Of a DNA stretch of 64,000 nt, positions 1 to 14,700 are shown piece after piece. Each line of letters starts with the position of its first letter. Position 1 is the first letter of the stretch. The translations under genes were made by a program, and so were the position numbers. Below the pieces are notes generated by a model. That model saw nothing but the letters and a program-made list of their open reading frames with translations. It was not told where the DNA came from and did not search any database. The stretch spans positions 136,069,602 to 136,133,601 of the forward strand of contig NC_086247.1 of the NCBI RefSeq assembly GCF_021018805.1. The letters run 5' to 3'. Source of the DNA: Prinia subflava. Lineage: Eukaryota > Chordata > Aves > Passeriformes > Cisticolidae.

Positions 1-2223
1 GAGCCACAGGGGATGGACAGCAGGGATGCACCTTCACATCTCTGCTTTAATTAAAGGCAGCACACATCCAAACCACACTCTGATTTTCTGTCCAAACTCT
101 GGGTCCAGACAAAGCTGCTGATAGTCCATTTGGCAGCAGTCAGATCTGGGATGAGAAGGAGTGCCAGAAATAATTTTTACATTGAGTTGGGAGGAAAATC
201 AAGTCCTTTGTGTCACCAAAGCCATCAGCAAGTGGACAGTGAGAATCAGAACTCCACTAGGATCAGTTAGTCTTATTGATTTACCTGGAAACTAGATAAA
301 GCCTTAGATACCTGATTTCATAACAATGCTTTTCTACTGTGCTTCAGTCAAACCATGGCTTGTTCCACTGGGAAGCCATGGTACACCTTCTCATAGGAAT
401 CACCATTTTTCTGTCATTTCAGTTCTCACTGTATTTATCTCCAGTCATGGTCAATGCATGTCAAATGAGACTTTTAATTCATTAGAGAAAATAAGCCATA
501 TCTATGCTCTTACCACACTTCTTCATTCTTCTACTCAAAATTAATTTATGAGATGTAAACATGTTCAGGAACATTTCTTTAACGTTAAAAGCTCAGAATC
601 TACTGCTACGCTTCGAAGCTGATGGTGATGATTGCTAGGAAGAAGACCCAGGAGAGCTGGCAATCACGTGAATATACACCTGCCAAAACACCCATGGCAA
701 ATCCTGGACAAACCCAAAACCACTGCCTGCTACAGTTTATTCCATGGCTGTTTTGCCATGAGCATTTATCCCTATCATCTGTTTTGTGAACTCATCTCTT
801 GATAGGTATCTAAAATGGTATAGCTGCAAGAGGTTAAAATGGTTACTGTCTCCAACAAGTAAGACAAAGTCTTTTTTTCCCCCCCAAGAAAAAAAATTGT
901 GTCTACTATTCCAAAAATCTAAAAAAACCCACAATGGCTTCATATACTATAAATAAAATCCTTACTTGCTCCAGTTACATACAAAAATCCATTGCTATTG
1001 AATGTTACAGTGCAACAACACTGATTTGAAGTTAGTTAAGTCCTGCTAAATTGTAAAAAGTATTATCAGAAAGTTCCAGTTTCTAAGATCATTGCTGGCT
1101 GTTTCTACATAAGAGCAAAATTAAAATGTCTAGTCCATATGCTTGCAGAAAGAAGCCCATGTATATAACCCACAGAAGTCTGAAGCTAAAAACAATCACT
1201 GAATGGGTTTTAATTTTTCCCCAGGTCTTATTTTCACATATCTGGGAACTGACAATGATTGCTCTACCAGTATTTAGTCTTTCACATTTTCTAGACTGAA
1301 CTAACCCCTTTGACAGTGCTTTATAGGTGGTGGGGACATGAACTGAATTTACACCCTGGGATAATTTCCTTCCACGTTTTAGAGGAGCACTTATTTAAAA
1401 ACCAGTCTGTTAACTTTCAAACAGCTTCCTTTATCTTTTACAGCTCAGTCTCTCTACCAGGAAAAAGCCTGAGCTTCTGCCCATCTTTGCCTGGTGCATT
1501 CAATAAGCAGCTGGATATAGCAGGATTAATCCTGACCCTCAAAACAACACTACTGTGTTGTAGTTTTAGAGGAAAGGATGTCAGGAAGAAAACAAAAGTC
1601 ACATCTCATCCCCTCTCCAGCTTCATCTGGTATCAGCCAGCTTTCTCCCAATTACCCTTTAGAAAATCGGTATTGGGGGCAGTTGGGTTTTTTTGTAAAA
1701 AGGGGAGGAGGAAATGAAAGGCAGCAGTGGGTGGTTTGTTGCTTGAGACCTTTTAATGCATTTTTTCATTACATATGTTTAAAATCCCTACACTATGAAC
1801 ACTGGAACCTAGATGTTTATATTTAATGCAATCTTCAAAAATTGAAAGAAACCATCTGAGTGCTTCATTCATCTGGAAAATGGGATGGGCACACTGTTGA
1901 CAGGTCTGCGGCATGGAGGGAGAAAAAAGGATCTCCTTTACATGAGCACCTCAGCTCACCTGGTTCTGACTCTGTGCACTTTAAGAAAGTTTCAAGACAT
2001 TACAAAGCCCTTACATTTCCTTTTATTTTTTATGTTTCTAGTGTTTGCTTTTCCCCTCTAGACAAGGCAGAATCATTTTTCATTTTGGGGGCACTGACAG
2101 CTGTTACTGCTGAATTCAGGCTGCAAACATTATGGGAAATTTTAATTCAACAAAATCTCAAGTGAAAGTATTTGAAATGTAACTCAGGCTTAAACCTTGT
2201 AATTGCACATGTCTTTGTAGATG
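1..2223. other. Non-coding DNA, probable PIP4K2A intron 1 (distal part)
   Basis: AT-rich unique-looking sequence with only short ORFs lacking recognisable domains or exon-like flanks. Because PIP4K2A exon 1 lies at about 27 kb on the minus strand, this stretch is inferred to be intronic. I saw no exon, RNA gene or named repeat here. Confidence 0.5.
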
Positions 2224-2794
2224 TGTCAGGGACACAAATGACAGGAACATTGTAGGAGAAGGGAATACAGGTGATACTCACCCTGCTAAGTAACAGCTGT
2301 GTTAATTACCCAATACAGCCTCACCCTTGATGAGTCACAGCTACAGCCAATAAAGATAAATGTGATAAAAGGGAGTGGGTAGCTACTGAGGGAGGATCAT
2401 GAAGAAGGAACCTTGAGGAAGAAGGAACCAGAGGATCGTGGAAGAGGATGATATTGAGGCAGCTCTGAAGAAGGCAGCTCCTGAGGAGAGAGAATCACTG
2501 TGAGGGCAGTCTGGGGCTGCAGTCAGGGCCTGTTGTTGGAACCTGCAGTCACAGTCTAGCTGGGTAAAAGCCTGCACTCAGAGTCTGAAAACCAATACCT
2601 GCAGTCAGAGTTTAGCAGGAACCAACCAGCAGTCAGAAGCTGAAAGGGAAACCTACAGCAGGAGCTTGCTGCAGCCAGAGTCAGTGAATAGTTTGAGTCA
2701 GGATGGCTGAGCTGTAGAGAGGAATAAAGCAGGACCCTTTTCATGCTGTGATAAACAAGAAGTCTGTGTCTTGGCTCTTTTCTACCCTCCAACA
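2224..2794 (+). repeat. Solo LTR, probably ERVL-type
   Basis: A 571-bp block begins TGTCAGGG and ends CCAACA, so it has the TG...CA ends of an LTR. The flanking pentamers are AGATG (2219-2223) and AGAGG (2795-2799), a 5-bp target duplication with one mismatch, the length usual for ERVL. An AATAAA polyadenylation signal lies at 2723-2728, about 66 bp before the end, followed by GT-rich sequence. The interior carries degenerate short repeats of the type CTGCAGTCAGAGT at about 2517-2690. No internal retroviral sequence is attached, so it is a solo LTR left by recombination. The family name is inferred from layout only. Confidence 0.65.
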
Positions 2795-2799
2795 AGAGG

Positions 2800-5700
2800 G
2801 CTGCTGCAACAGAATGTAACTTGCTTTTGTATCAGGAAATTAGTTTTGAAGTTTTTTCTAAAAAATTGTTGGTATGGTTAAACTTAGGAGTACTTTGACC
2901 TCTCTCATTCACTGCAACAAATGTTTTGAACACACAACAGTTTGAAACAGGTATATTTCTCCACATCCCCTCTGGCCCCTGCACAGTTATCAGTAATTAA
3001 TAGCTGAAGACATACATGGAATCCTGGAAAATGCAATTTCTTAAATTAACACATTTATACTTTTAAGCTCAACATTTCTCCTTAGTACAAAAATACTCGA
3101 TCCTTATTGAGGTCAGTTCTGATGGGAAATCAGTCTTGCACTATCTTCTCCCATGTGCTTTAGCCACCATCCAGTGAGTGTGTTTTACTCAATCCAGCAC
3201 TGTTAAATAAAATTAGTGTTCCTTCTTCCTTCTAGAGGAGTCATCAGATGAGATTGTACACACAAATTACTCCCTCTTCTTATGATAAATAAACCTGCAC
3301 TAGAATGTTCTTCCTTCAAAGCAGCAGAATTAAGTCCAACACAGGAGTTCAATATGCTTTTCAGGGATGATAGTTAATGACTGGACCAACTTTGCCACAA
3401 CAGGATTCCCTAACCAAAAATCAGAGCTGGTATTACTTCTATCAGCTATTGGTAACCTTATGGATTTTTAAGAGTTTAGCACCTTCTAAAGGTATTGCTA
3501 GAATTCGAGACCAGACATCTGTTTTTAAAGACTACTCTCTTGTTCTTTCTTTCTGCATAGAGGCAAACAAAATAAAAGAACCTTGTATGTGTGGAAATGA
3601 TTATAAAGACTTAATGTTACTGGGCTTAACAAGATGCATCAGCATATGAGTAAACTACTGGAGTTAGAACTGTAGTCCATGTTCCTTCATATACTTTGAA
3701 GCCTTGCAGCAACTTACATCAAAGAGCAGAAATATTATCAGCTAACTAACAGCATAACACATCAGACCTGTGTGAGGCAAAGGTGTTGTACAACCAGAGT
3801 ATGCATTAAGGGGCAAGAGAAAGGGATGAGACTCCCATGACCCTAAAACACACTCTAAATATCCTTAAATGACTCAAAAACTCTACATAACCTTTAAATC
3901 AAACTACAGATTACAAGTCTAACAATGCAGACAGTATTTTATTTGAGGAGCAGTAAATGGAACAGTTTTGCATATTTCAGTAACACATTGTGATGCTGCT
4001 TCATCGAGGAACAGAACCAATGTTGTCCACATCCATGAATGCTGATGCTGAGGAGCTTGCAAATTCAACTGTTTAAATTCCAAATAAAATAATAAGTGAG
4101 AAACACAAAGGGAGAAGCTATCACAGAAAAACTCAGGTGCATGTTCATCCTCTCTCAGGCACAGCAATTAGACTGACAGGCTATTGAGAATACGTGGAAG
4201 CTTATTTACAACCTAGACTGCATACAGTCATATCTACAAGATTTAAGAGGTTTTATATCATATTATGTCTAACTTTCAGCTATATTAATTACTAGTTTTT
4301 CAAGTAATCTTTTTCTGTAAGCTCAGTCTAAGCAGTTTAAATTATAATCTTACAGAGCATGTGAGATCTACTTTACAAGGGGGCAAATGAATGTGATCAC
4401 AAACTAGCCAGAAACTACAAGTCCACCAGAACATAATGAATGCAAGGCATTTAAATTTCATGTTGTCACACAAAAGCCTTTTTCTATTAAAATATTCATC
4501 TGAATAATAAAAAAAACCCCTTTCACATTAACGAGAGGACACTGAACAGAAAGCCTTTAACTACACATCACGTAGATAAGTAGGTAAGTAGTCATTAATT
4601 GATTTCCTTTAGTGCTTTGATGTTTTGTCATAAAGTCATGTTAGTAACTGCTCAGATCCTGTTAAAGCCAAAGTAAAAGCATCAAAGCAATTTTACTGGT
4701 TTTGTTAGACACTGCAAAGAGATTGCATAGTTTTCACCTCTGACCTCTCATTGTAATTCCTTTATTTCACTTCATCATTACATTTTTTCATTAAGACTCA
4801 AACAGAACAAGCAGCAACCTCAGACTTTGATAAAAGGTCAGTTCTCAATTTTGTACTTTATTCATCTCTTAAAAGTTGTACAAAAAATTAAAATTACAGC
4901 TCATTCTTATATCTCAACACAAAATAAATAATGGTATCACTCCATGCAAGATTTTAGTTATGTTTTCAGAAAATGGTATGAGGTGAAACTAACAGCACAA
5001 ACATACACATGCCAAAGGAAGCCAGTGGTCATGGAAGCAGGCACTGCCACTCCTGGATGATGCAGCAGCGAGGTGAAGGTTTGAAACTCATCAACTGTAA
5101 AAATCCTGTGTTTAAAAAAGCTAATTAACCAAGCTGCCAGCTACATGATTTAAATAAAGGAAGCAATTTTTAATGAAGCAATCTTTAATTTTAGCTGACA
5201 TGGTGTGTCAAGGACAAGGGCAAGATTTACTTCTTATAATAAACTCTTCAGCAGAGCTTTCCCTCCATCTGTCCTTTTAGAAGGGTCATCTCTTCAATTA
5301 TTCAGATGTGCAACTGAAAGCACCAAGATTAGATGGTGAAGCAAAGACTAAACACAGGTCTTGATTATCAGCTACCTTCCTCGCAGTCATGAGCTTTTTG
5401 TAGTGTCTAACATAAAATTCATTGAGCTCTTTCAGCCTTAACTGAGGAAGAGAACACTAAGCTTGATCAGAAGAGCATTCCCATGTAAATTCGTACAAGC
5501 AACTACAAATCACAACACCTTTCAAACAGTAGTATTTTTCTTTGGATTTTAATAACAAATATGAAACACATAACCAAACTTCAACTAATTAGCTAGGAAA
5601 GGCTTTACAGTAAGCAAAAGAAACATTAAAAACAAAGGCAGAGTTATGTTGGATTGGTTTCAAATTCACTACAGTAAAAACATCAAAATTCAGTTAAGTT

Positions 5701-8700
5701 TCTACTGTGCTGTAATATGTTTAAGAATGAACATAGAAAATATGCATTAATTTTGAATTGGAGCAGCAGCAATAGCTTGTCATTGACAAAGTAGATGTCT
5801 ATGACCTTGCTAGTTTAAAATTCAGTCCTTCTCTTCCAACATAGACAGGAAGTCTATAGTACATCACAAAAATTTGTGCTGAAAGATTAAGTAAAGATTG
5901 TTAGTTTTTATCTCCTAAAGTCTCAGACTTGCTGCATGAAGAACCACTTGGTGGTTTTGAACCCGATTTCTACCTCTTTCATGAAAAAAGGCAAAAATCA
6001 CTTCCTGCCCAGTCCTCACCTAAAGTCATGACTTTTGAGACTTCAGATCTCCTTCAATCATCTATTTTCCATCCTGACAACTCTTGATGCTTAGTCAAGC
6101 AGCTACCGCAAAGCTGTTCTGTATTTTTCATCATCCTTCATGTCCTCAACTGAGCTTTAAGGTCTACTATACCTTACAGCACAAGGAGAACATACAAAGT
6201 ATTCAAAATGCTGATACAAACTGGATTTACATAACACAGCAACCTTCTCTAGTTTACTCTGTATTCCTCTTCTAGTAACTGACAAACCGCTTGTTTGACA
6301 CCTACTATGTAATAACAGTACTAAGACCTTCCTCCTGCACAATTATGGCCAGTTTAGCATCCATCACTATATGTAAAGCTGAGGCTGTTCTCAGTGCAGC
6401 TACTTGCTCTCCTGACAAATGACAGCACTAGAAATTCAGTCATATGACTTTTTCTGTGGTTCTTTTCAGCAGTACCTCACCCTTACTATCCCAATTAATT
6501 TGGTATCAGCAGGAAGCTTTCCTCCCTACTGGTCACCAGGGCTTTTAGGTAATGTAGCAAAGTTTTAGATTCCTACAGGAATTTGTCCTGCCTAGAAGTG
6601 ACTTTCTTTACTGATACAGCCAAGCATTTACTTCCAGCTTATTTTCTTTACAAATTAAGGAATTATTTATCAGCACAAAGACCATCCCCCTTCTTATGCT
6701 ATGGCTTATTAACTCCCTTTAAAGCTTTAAATTTTGAGGTACCCTCTCAAAATTCACTTAGAAACTAGGGACACCTAAATCACTTTTATCCACATGGTTA
6801 TTGACCCTCCCTCAGCCTCCATAAAGTTACAAGACAGATTTCCTTACAAAAGGCACGTTGACTGTAAGAGAGAAGGCAGAGACTACAAGGACAGAAGTGG
6901 TGGATAGCTGCACAAATAACATTACTAATTGGACCTTGTCAGACATTTGCACCAGAGCCTTACAAGTGCTACAGTCTCCCTTACCTAAATTTTGGCACCC
7001 CACCTGCCATTCTCTATAGCACTTGCAGCACAGTAGATTTATACAAGAATTTAAACGTTATCAGCAATTTGCTCTTTTATCTATGGGTATTTAGAACCAG
7101 AGTGAACATCAACCACCCCGTCCTCGTACTTCACTGCTGATAATGTTATCAGCAACATCCACAAACTCTTCTCCTGCCTCTACCATGTTAGACCCACCAG
7201 TTGAGGAATCCCTCACAAGGGTAAGTTCAGAAATTGAAACCTTTGGTTTCCTCCCCACTGAACAAAGACGCAAATAATTTCATTTCCCTGCAAAATCTGT
7301 ATCTACTATATATGCTTTGTTTACATCCTCATCCACAATTCCTACATTCCAGCAGTGGAACCCTTCTGATCAGTAGGAAGAATGCATCATTATCAGTTTT
7401 GATGTCTTTTGTTAACCACAAACTTCTCAGTGTGTTTCTACATTTACATTACTAGACTCATGATTTTAATACATTTGAACATTCTTTCTGCTCTTTTGTT
7501 TGTTTTGAAGGCAGTTGTCTCCATGCTATACAAGTTTCTCCTGCTCTCGTGTAACTCTTCTAGGTGGCACACACTGGCACACTGTGTCACAATCAATCTC
7601 CATGTTGTACCTGCACCTGCTCCACTGTGCTCTAGGTCACCTTGAGAGACCTAGATTTTAAGAGCTGTCTGGTTACTTTCTTTGCAAGAAGGCTTTTTTC
7701 CAATTTTTTATACCATCTCTTAGAATGACATGGACTTTGATACATGTATTTGAAGATGTACAAAAGCCTAGAATGACTTGTATCTTCCTTTAAAAAATGC
7801 AAATTAGTCTGGTCTCACCTACCATTTCTTTGATCCATGCTGTGTGGTGATAAGTGTGTAATAAGCACAGCTGGACCACATCTGCATGTTACACAAGCAG
7901 ACACTTGCATCAGTTCAAGTTAGGCTCCAATACCCTTAAAAAACCAAAACCAAACCAGGGCAGGAATGACAATACAAAAACAAACACACACAGCCAAAAG
8001 ACAGAGGCATGGATTTGATGAAGTTAGATTTATGGCTTTCCTAAATGTCTGCCAGACTGCTTTTTGTTTTGTTTAAAACACAGTGTAGTAGCTGAACTTT
8101 ATTTGTTCACCAGCTTACTCTCTTATTGCGAGATATTAGCACTAGAATAAATCCAGTTTCCACATAAGTAATTCATATGCACCTATAACATTACATTCAA
8201 ACTATAAAACAAAACTTGTGCTGTACAACAACAGTGAAAAGTCCGTAAGATCTACAAAGACTGAACAGCGTCATTCAAACTTTTGTTCATTTTCCCACCC
8301 ACAGACTGCAGACTCTGCATCACTTCTTATAGAAAAGGGATATTAATAGCTATAATTTACACCATAACATTTAATTTGCATTAGCTATAGAATCAGTTCT
8401 CATCAGTTTCCAGAATAATGGTGTTTAGAATGAAGCTAATGCATTTCAAAACAGTTTACCTTATAGCTCAAGATCACAAAACCAGGACCTTGATCTACCC
8501 ACAAGACAAGATATATTGTTTCTTCCATCTTTCTCCAAAACCTCAGTGTTTAAAACATTTTAGTACTTGGCATATTTAACATCCAACTGACAGTCATTTC
8601 ACTTCCCAATATTCAATATTCCCCCAGAGTAGAACACTTGCCTTAAAACACACTGCAAAAGGTGTACCTAATGCTCACCACATCACAGCAACTAACAAGT

Positions 8701-11700
8701 CAGTACATTTTTTTCAGGGGGAGGGAAAGAACATAGCTCCCTAGTTTCACCTCCCCTGGATTTAGTTTCACCTCCCTAGCCTTAGTCTCAAAAGAAATTA
8801 ATTTTTTCTAGCTCCTCTACACAACAAACATTCCCATTTTTGTAAGAATCACTGTCCTGCACATAATTGCCCCCCCCCACTAGGGATCCTTGGTTCATCT
8901 CTTCATGAAAAAACTGTATAGTGAAGACAAAGGAGTCTTGCTAAAAGATGTAACACAGTTAAGTATTGCTGGAGTCTCACCAAACTCTGGGAAGTTTAGC
9001 AGGAACTTTGAAGGCTTGCTACACAAACAGACTTACACATGTTCACTTTCACCAATTTGCAAGCTAACCAGCATAAGTAACGAAAGGAAGGCTGGAGAAA
9101 GAAATGCAGCAATAAAGCAGATCTTTCTTCATAACCAGAAAGTATTTAAAACTCATAGACCTCTATATCACATGTAATGGCACCCTAAAAAACATTGCAA
9201 ATGTTACAGAATTTAACAAAACTGAAGGTATGAAAAGGTATTTCAAAGATACTAAAAGCTATCTATGACATCACTATAGTTATGTCACAGTAGTATGATA
9301 TATTAATAATTGGGAAGAAAAATCACCTCATCAAGAACTTAAAGTTTCTCAAGATGGGTGACTTCTCTTACAGATACAGTCTCATCAACAGTTCCTTAAA
9401 ATAATTTTACTGAGGCATAGCCATTCATTTTTGTAGACTCTTCTGTAGTTATGTCCTTGCATTAATTGTTTAAGATACTTTCCATTAAAAGTATTACCTC
9501 ACCTTTTACTGCTGACTTCAATTAGATTGACTCCTTGACCTGAAAAATTTATAAGGCAAAAAAATTAAAAATTCTAACATACTTCTATGTAGAGAGCTGA
9601 ACTAATCCAATATATAGTGACCTAGTCTGTAGGATCATACCAGCACTCACACAAATGCTACAGTAATCTACTTTCCCCTTGTCTCAAACTATTTGTGGTA
9701 TCGATGTAAAAAGCTTTTGTGGCCTTTTAACAGGAGTGCTCTTGCAGAACTGAACTTGCCTTTGGCATGAGCCTAGCAACTCTTATGAATTTATTCTTTG
9801 GGTTCTGAATTTTAAGAAATCTCCCATTTCTTCCAAATTAAAATAATAACCTCATCCTAAAGCTATCTTACTTTAATATATTTCTCCTTTCACTGATGTA
9901 TCTGGAAGTATAAGGGATTCCCTTCTCAGTCCACTTCTGTGGAACATTTTCAGCTATAGTAAAATGGAAAATCAGTCAATCCAGCAGGCTCATGTCCAAA
10001 CTACCACCCTGAAGTCTTGTCAAAGGCCCTATTGACTATGCTACAATTCTACTATATTAGATTTTATTTTTTGTAATCAGTTAATTATGTGAACTGTAGA
10101 ACAGTCTTCACATAACTAATGCAGCAGTGTTTCTTAGGAAGCTGCAAGGCTGCCAGCACAAATATTTCAAGGCTTTTACAACAGCTAGATTTTATGGTAG
10201 GGCCTCTCTCATGCTGCTGGTGTTTCAATCTTTATTGTGCTTAACATAAAGGAGAGAGCTTTGTCGTGAGGATACTGTAAAGCTGCTTTTGACTATTAAA
10301 ACAGATTTAAAAATTAAATATTAATTGTTAGAAAAGCATACATTAACACATACAGAGACAAGCAGACCAAGACTCAGTGGCCACAGTAAATTTAATCAGA
10401 ACCCACACTCCATTAACAGCTGGAAGAGTTCCAGAAGCCGCCTGTGCCCTTGGCCATCTGCCAAGACCACTGATTGTGTTTTAAGTCCCCTGAAATTACA
10501 AGGATTTACTCGAATATGCCATTCTCCACCCTCAGTGCAGTATTTACAATTTTCTTTTGTGGCACATATAAAAAGTAGCTGTCTACCTCACCACCAGTCC
10601 ACTTGCATGCTAGAGATGTACACAGTCAGACATACTTAATGCCACCTAAATTGCAACTCTGGTACATTTTGCAAATGAACTGTAGAAAAGGCACTAGTGA
10701 CACCTAACATCAACAAACGATAAGTAGTATCTAAGATTTGAATTCAAGTATGAAATTTAATCTATAGAGACTAAAATGAAAGCTTTTGAGCATTTACCAG
10801 AGGTACCTACAACTATGTTAGAGACAAGCATCAGAACTCTTGTCCTAAGAGCTTCATTCTATTGCTCATTAGTCATGGCATGCACTAATACATATCTCTT
10901 ACACTAGTGTTGTGCAGAGAATCCTGAAAGGAGGAGGAAGTGTTAAAACTCATCACAATACCTGAAAGTCTTTAATATCAAAATGAGAAGTCAGTTTGGC
11001 CACACACCAAGAAATCTGGTGAGTATATCATCTTCCAAGAGTATATGCCAAGCAGTCACAATTCTCTTTGGAGACCTTCATATGACAGAGTATTTTACTT
11101 GGGTAAGATATCAGATATCCAGGTTATGAAAAGAAATAAAAATCAAGGCAGATGACTAAAAACTCTTGCAGAAACAGTAGCAGAAAGGGAAGCAGAAAAC
11201 ACCCTACAAAGCACAATACTTGTTCAATTGCAGGTCCAGAATACTCTGGAAGTATTTGATGCACATGTCATGTGGAGTCAACTCAACTCTGAATTCCTCA
11301 AGCCCACACCAAGATCTGCCATCATGAAAGGAAGAGCTAGAATATTTGCATAAAGTGTGTGCATTACAACTCACACAGACTAGAAGCTGCTCTTATAAGC
11401 ACATCAGTGCAAGTATTTGGTAGTGCCAGGTACAATGTTTGATGTACAGAAGCCTAACAGCATAAGAAAAGGGAAAATACTCATGGTCAGCATAACTCCT
11501 TCAAGCTCAGAAGACTACTGTACAATACAATGCAGCACTACAGTGCTAACTTTGCTCATTGCCTCCTCCAGTGTAGCTCCATGGCAGAGTAACCCAGCTT
11601 GTCAGCCAGATCTAGCCTCCCACCCCCTGGCATTCAACACGCCTTTTGTTGAGCTCAGCTGGTGACCTACCCAGACAGTAGCCAGCAGCAAGACCAGCTC

Positions 11701-14700
11701 AGGCTGTGGTTTTCCCAGCCTTTTGCTTCCCAGCTAAGCTGAATTACATGATTTGCCACTTGGCAAGTGGGAACAGTCCTGCCTCCTTCTCCCCTTTCTA
11801 CCAACAACCCCTTCGATCAGAAAGCAATTTGATTCAGCTTATGAACCCAGCAAAAAATGAGAACAATGAAAAAGCCCAAAATGCAGACTTTTTGCCAGAT
11901 TAGTCTCTGGTCTTTTAGCAAGCTGAATTGATTTACTGGATCATCAGACAAATACTAGAGCCAGCAAAAACTAAGCAGTAGGAACTCTGCCTCCTTTTAT
12001 TGAAGCCACAGACACAGCTGAGAAGGGCTTGATCAGAGTCATTTATCCCTGTACCTTAAGCCACAGGTAGCACTGCTGCTCTGCTGCAATTCACACTGCT
12101 GGGACACAGCCTAAAAGAAACACCGCATGAGAAAATACAAATAGGTCACCCAGGAGAGAAACCACTTGAGTCTGAAGCATGTCTCTTATCCAGGCAGCAG
12201 AGAGAGGAGACAGTCTCTGAACAAAGGCAAATTAAAATGGTATGTTGGACTAACAGTAGATGCTGAAGGTCTTTTTTAGTAGGCCAGTTAACTATTAGAT
12301 ATATCACATAAAACACATGTCAGTGCACAGTGGCTGCACAAACATATGTAATTTCAATTAGAGTTCCCTTACTTTTTTGCCCATGTAGAGTTTACACTTG
12401 CTTGTCCAAGGCACCTACAGAGTAGCACTGCTGTGAGAGTCTTCAAGTGTCCCCAGTATGAGTGAAGTTAAAACTGGGATGCAAGACACCAAAGCCAATT
12501 GTTTGCTCCTGTCACAAGGGGACAGACTCATTGCTCCTGCATCCCACCAGGCAGCTCTGCCTGTCCCTTTTGCACTGACTGCAGTACTATCAGATCCCAC
12601 CAGAAACTAAGTACACAATTTCCTAAAAATATTTTCTCCTCTCTAGCAAATAGTTTGGCCAAAGGTACAATATTGAGAAGAATGGGGGGAAAAAAATTGT
12701 ACCAAACCAACAACTGCTGCTGAAATGAGGTAAAAGTGAGGCAATACCTAAAAATGAACCACAAGTTATCCCCTCCAAGACTTCTACTAGGAGCATATAG
12801 TTAGAGATATATAAGATGACACAGATGCAAGCAAACTAATACAGCACTACCTATCTGGCAAATTGTTACTCAGAGTAAGCATAAATTGACCCTCAGGGGA
12901 AAGATTTACTAGAGACACAACCCTAAACTGGAAGGCGACACAGCAATGCAAGTCCAAGTGATGTACATTCAAAAACAGAAGGGAAAAGACTCTAGGCATG
13001 GAAGAAAGGATATCATTTCTGTGAAGATTTTCAACAGTCTCATATAATGCCAGGAAGGAGTCTCATCAGACGACTAACTGAAATAAGTAAAGTAACATTT
13101 CCATTTCTTGACAAAGGCAGGGGAACAGTTGGTTCAAGTTTCCTTATCACTTACAGCAAAACCCACAACATTAAAGACACAATACTATGATGGACTAAGT
13201 CAAATACATTCATTTTTAGGTTCAGCTACAGACTAAAACTGGTGTCAGTGTCTCCCACTGGGACAAGCAGAAGCACTTCCAAGACAGCAAAAGCTACCAT
13301 CGATATGGACTGTCCATACTCCATACATTTTTAGAAAATCCCATTCCAGAGACTATACTTTCATTTCCTTTACATTTTAATTGCCTAGCATTTCCTGCAT
13401 ATACATCAAAAAACATTTCCCCTAAAAGACTGATATTTAAACTGGTAATATGAGAGTTGTCAGATCTTACTGCTTCTTTTCTTGTCATAGAAAGCACAAA
13501 ATTAAGTGTTAAGAGACTTGGTATCTGTTGTTAGAGGACAACAAGCTCAAGAACAAAGAGGCTTATTAGGATAAGGCTGTTGGTAAAACCTATAGAAGCA
13601 GTACCTGACAGACTTTTTCATCTATTTTGACTTTTTCATCTATTCCTCCTCTTGAGGAGGAGCAATCATTATAGCCTTCCAAGTTTCAAAATCACTGCCC
13701 TCCACGCAGGGAGAGAAACCAGCAGTCCCAAAAAGGATGTGGTTCCCAGCTGGCATAGACCAAGGCTTAGCCTTACCTCTGCAGCAAGGCATTGCACAGC
13801 TCAGCCCCCAGTGTGCTCTCCTGCCCACTGCTCCCAGCAATGCTTGCATCCCATTCCCATCCCTTCTGCTCCCCCCTGCCTGCCTTGACACAGCGTTAGT
13901 TCTCAGCAGGCAAGCAGTGACCTGGCTGACCAGACACACACAGAGCCAGCAGCTGAGCTCACTGGTGGAAAGGACAGGTTTTAGGGAGGCCACACTCACG
14001 GTGAAGTGTGGGCTTTTATAGAACAACTTGGTCACAAATCAGAGAATGACAGCTGAAGGCCATGTAAACCCCCAAACAAAATTCCCCTCTGACTGCAAAA
14101 CACCCTTCCTCTTCCAGATGTGGAGAGTGAAGGTACAATGCCCACTTTAGATCTTTGGAAATCTTCAGGATTGAAGGTAGTATATGGTGTCAGGTTATTT
14201 CATACTTCCTGACCTTAAGTGTGCCTTGGAAGGGGGAGGGGAGGAGCCAATAAATAATTTAAATAGTTCATTAGTAAATCACCATGGCAAATTAACAAGA
14301 CTAAATGTCTCCAGTTTCATACTGCTGGAGCTAAGTGGCAAGGAAAGGGTCACTTAGAAGATGTTTATACTAACACAGGATACATTTTATATTTACAATA
14401 GAGTCATGCAACAATTTTGCAGTCATGGCCTGGATAACTGAAGATGACTAACAATGTTGTGGAGTTTTCACTGGTGGTTAGCTTAACTTGGCTTTGAAGT
14501 AATCTTGCACAATTTTATACTGCATTCTAATTCTTGGTGACAATTACCATTCCAAAACTTTAGAGATCCACAGCACAGGCACCTCTCTCTGATCAATCAC
14601 TCTGGATGCCTTAAGAGCAGATTTCAGCATCCACAATCTGTGCCAGCTTGACGGGCCCAAAAGCAGAGCTGCAGGCTGGGTTTGTTTGACTGCATTTCTA

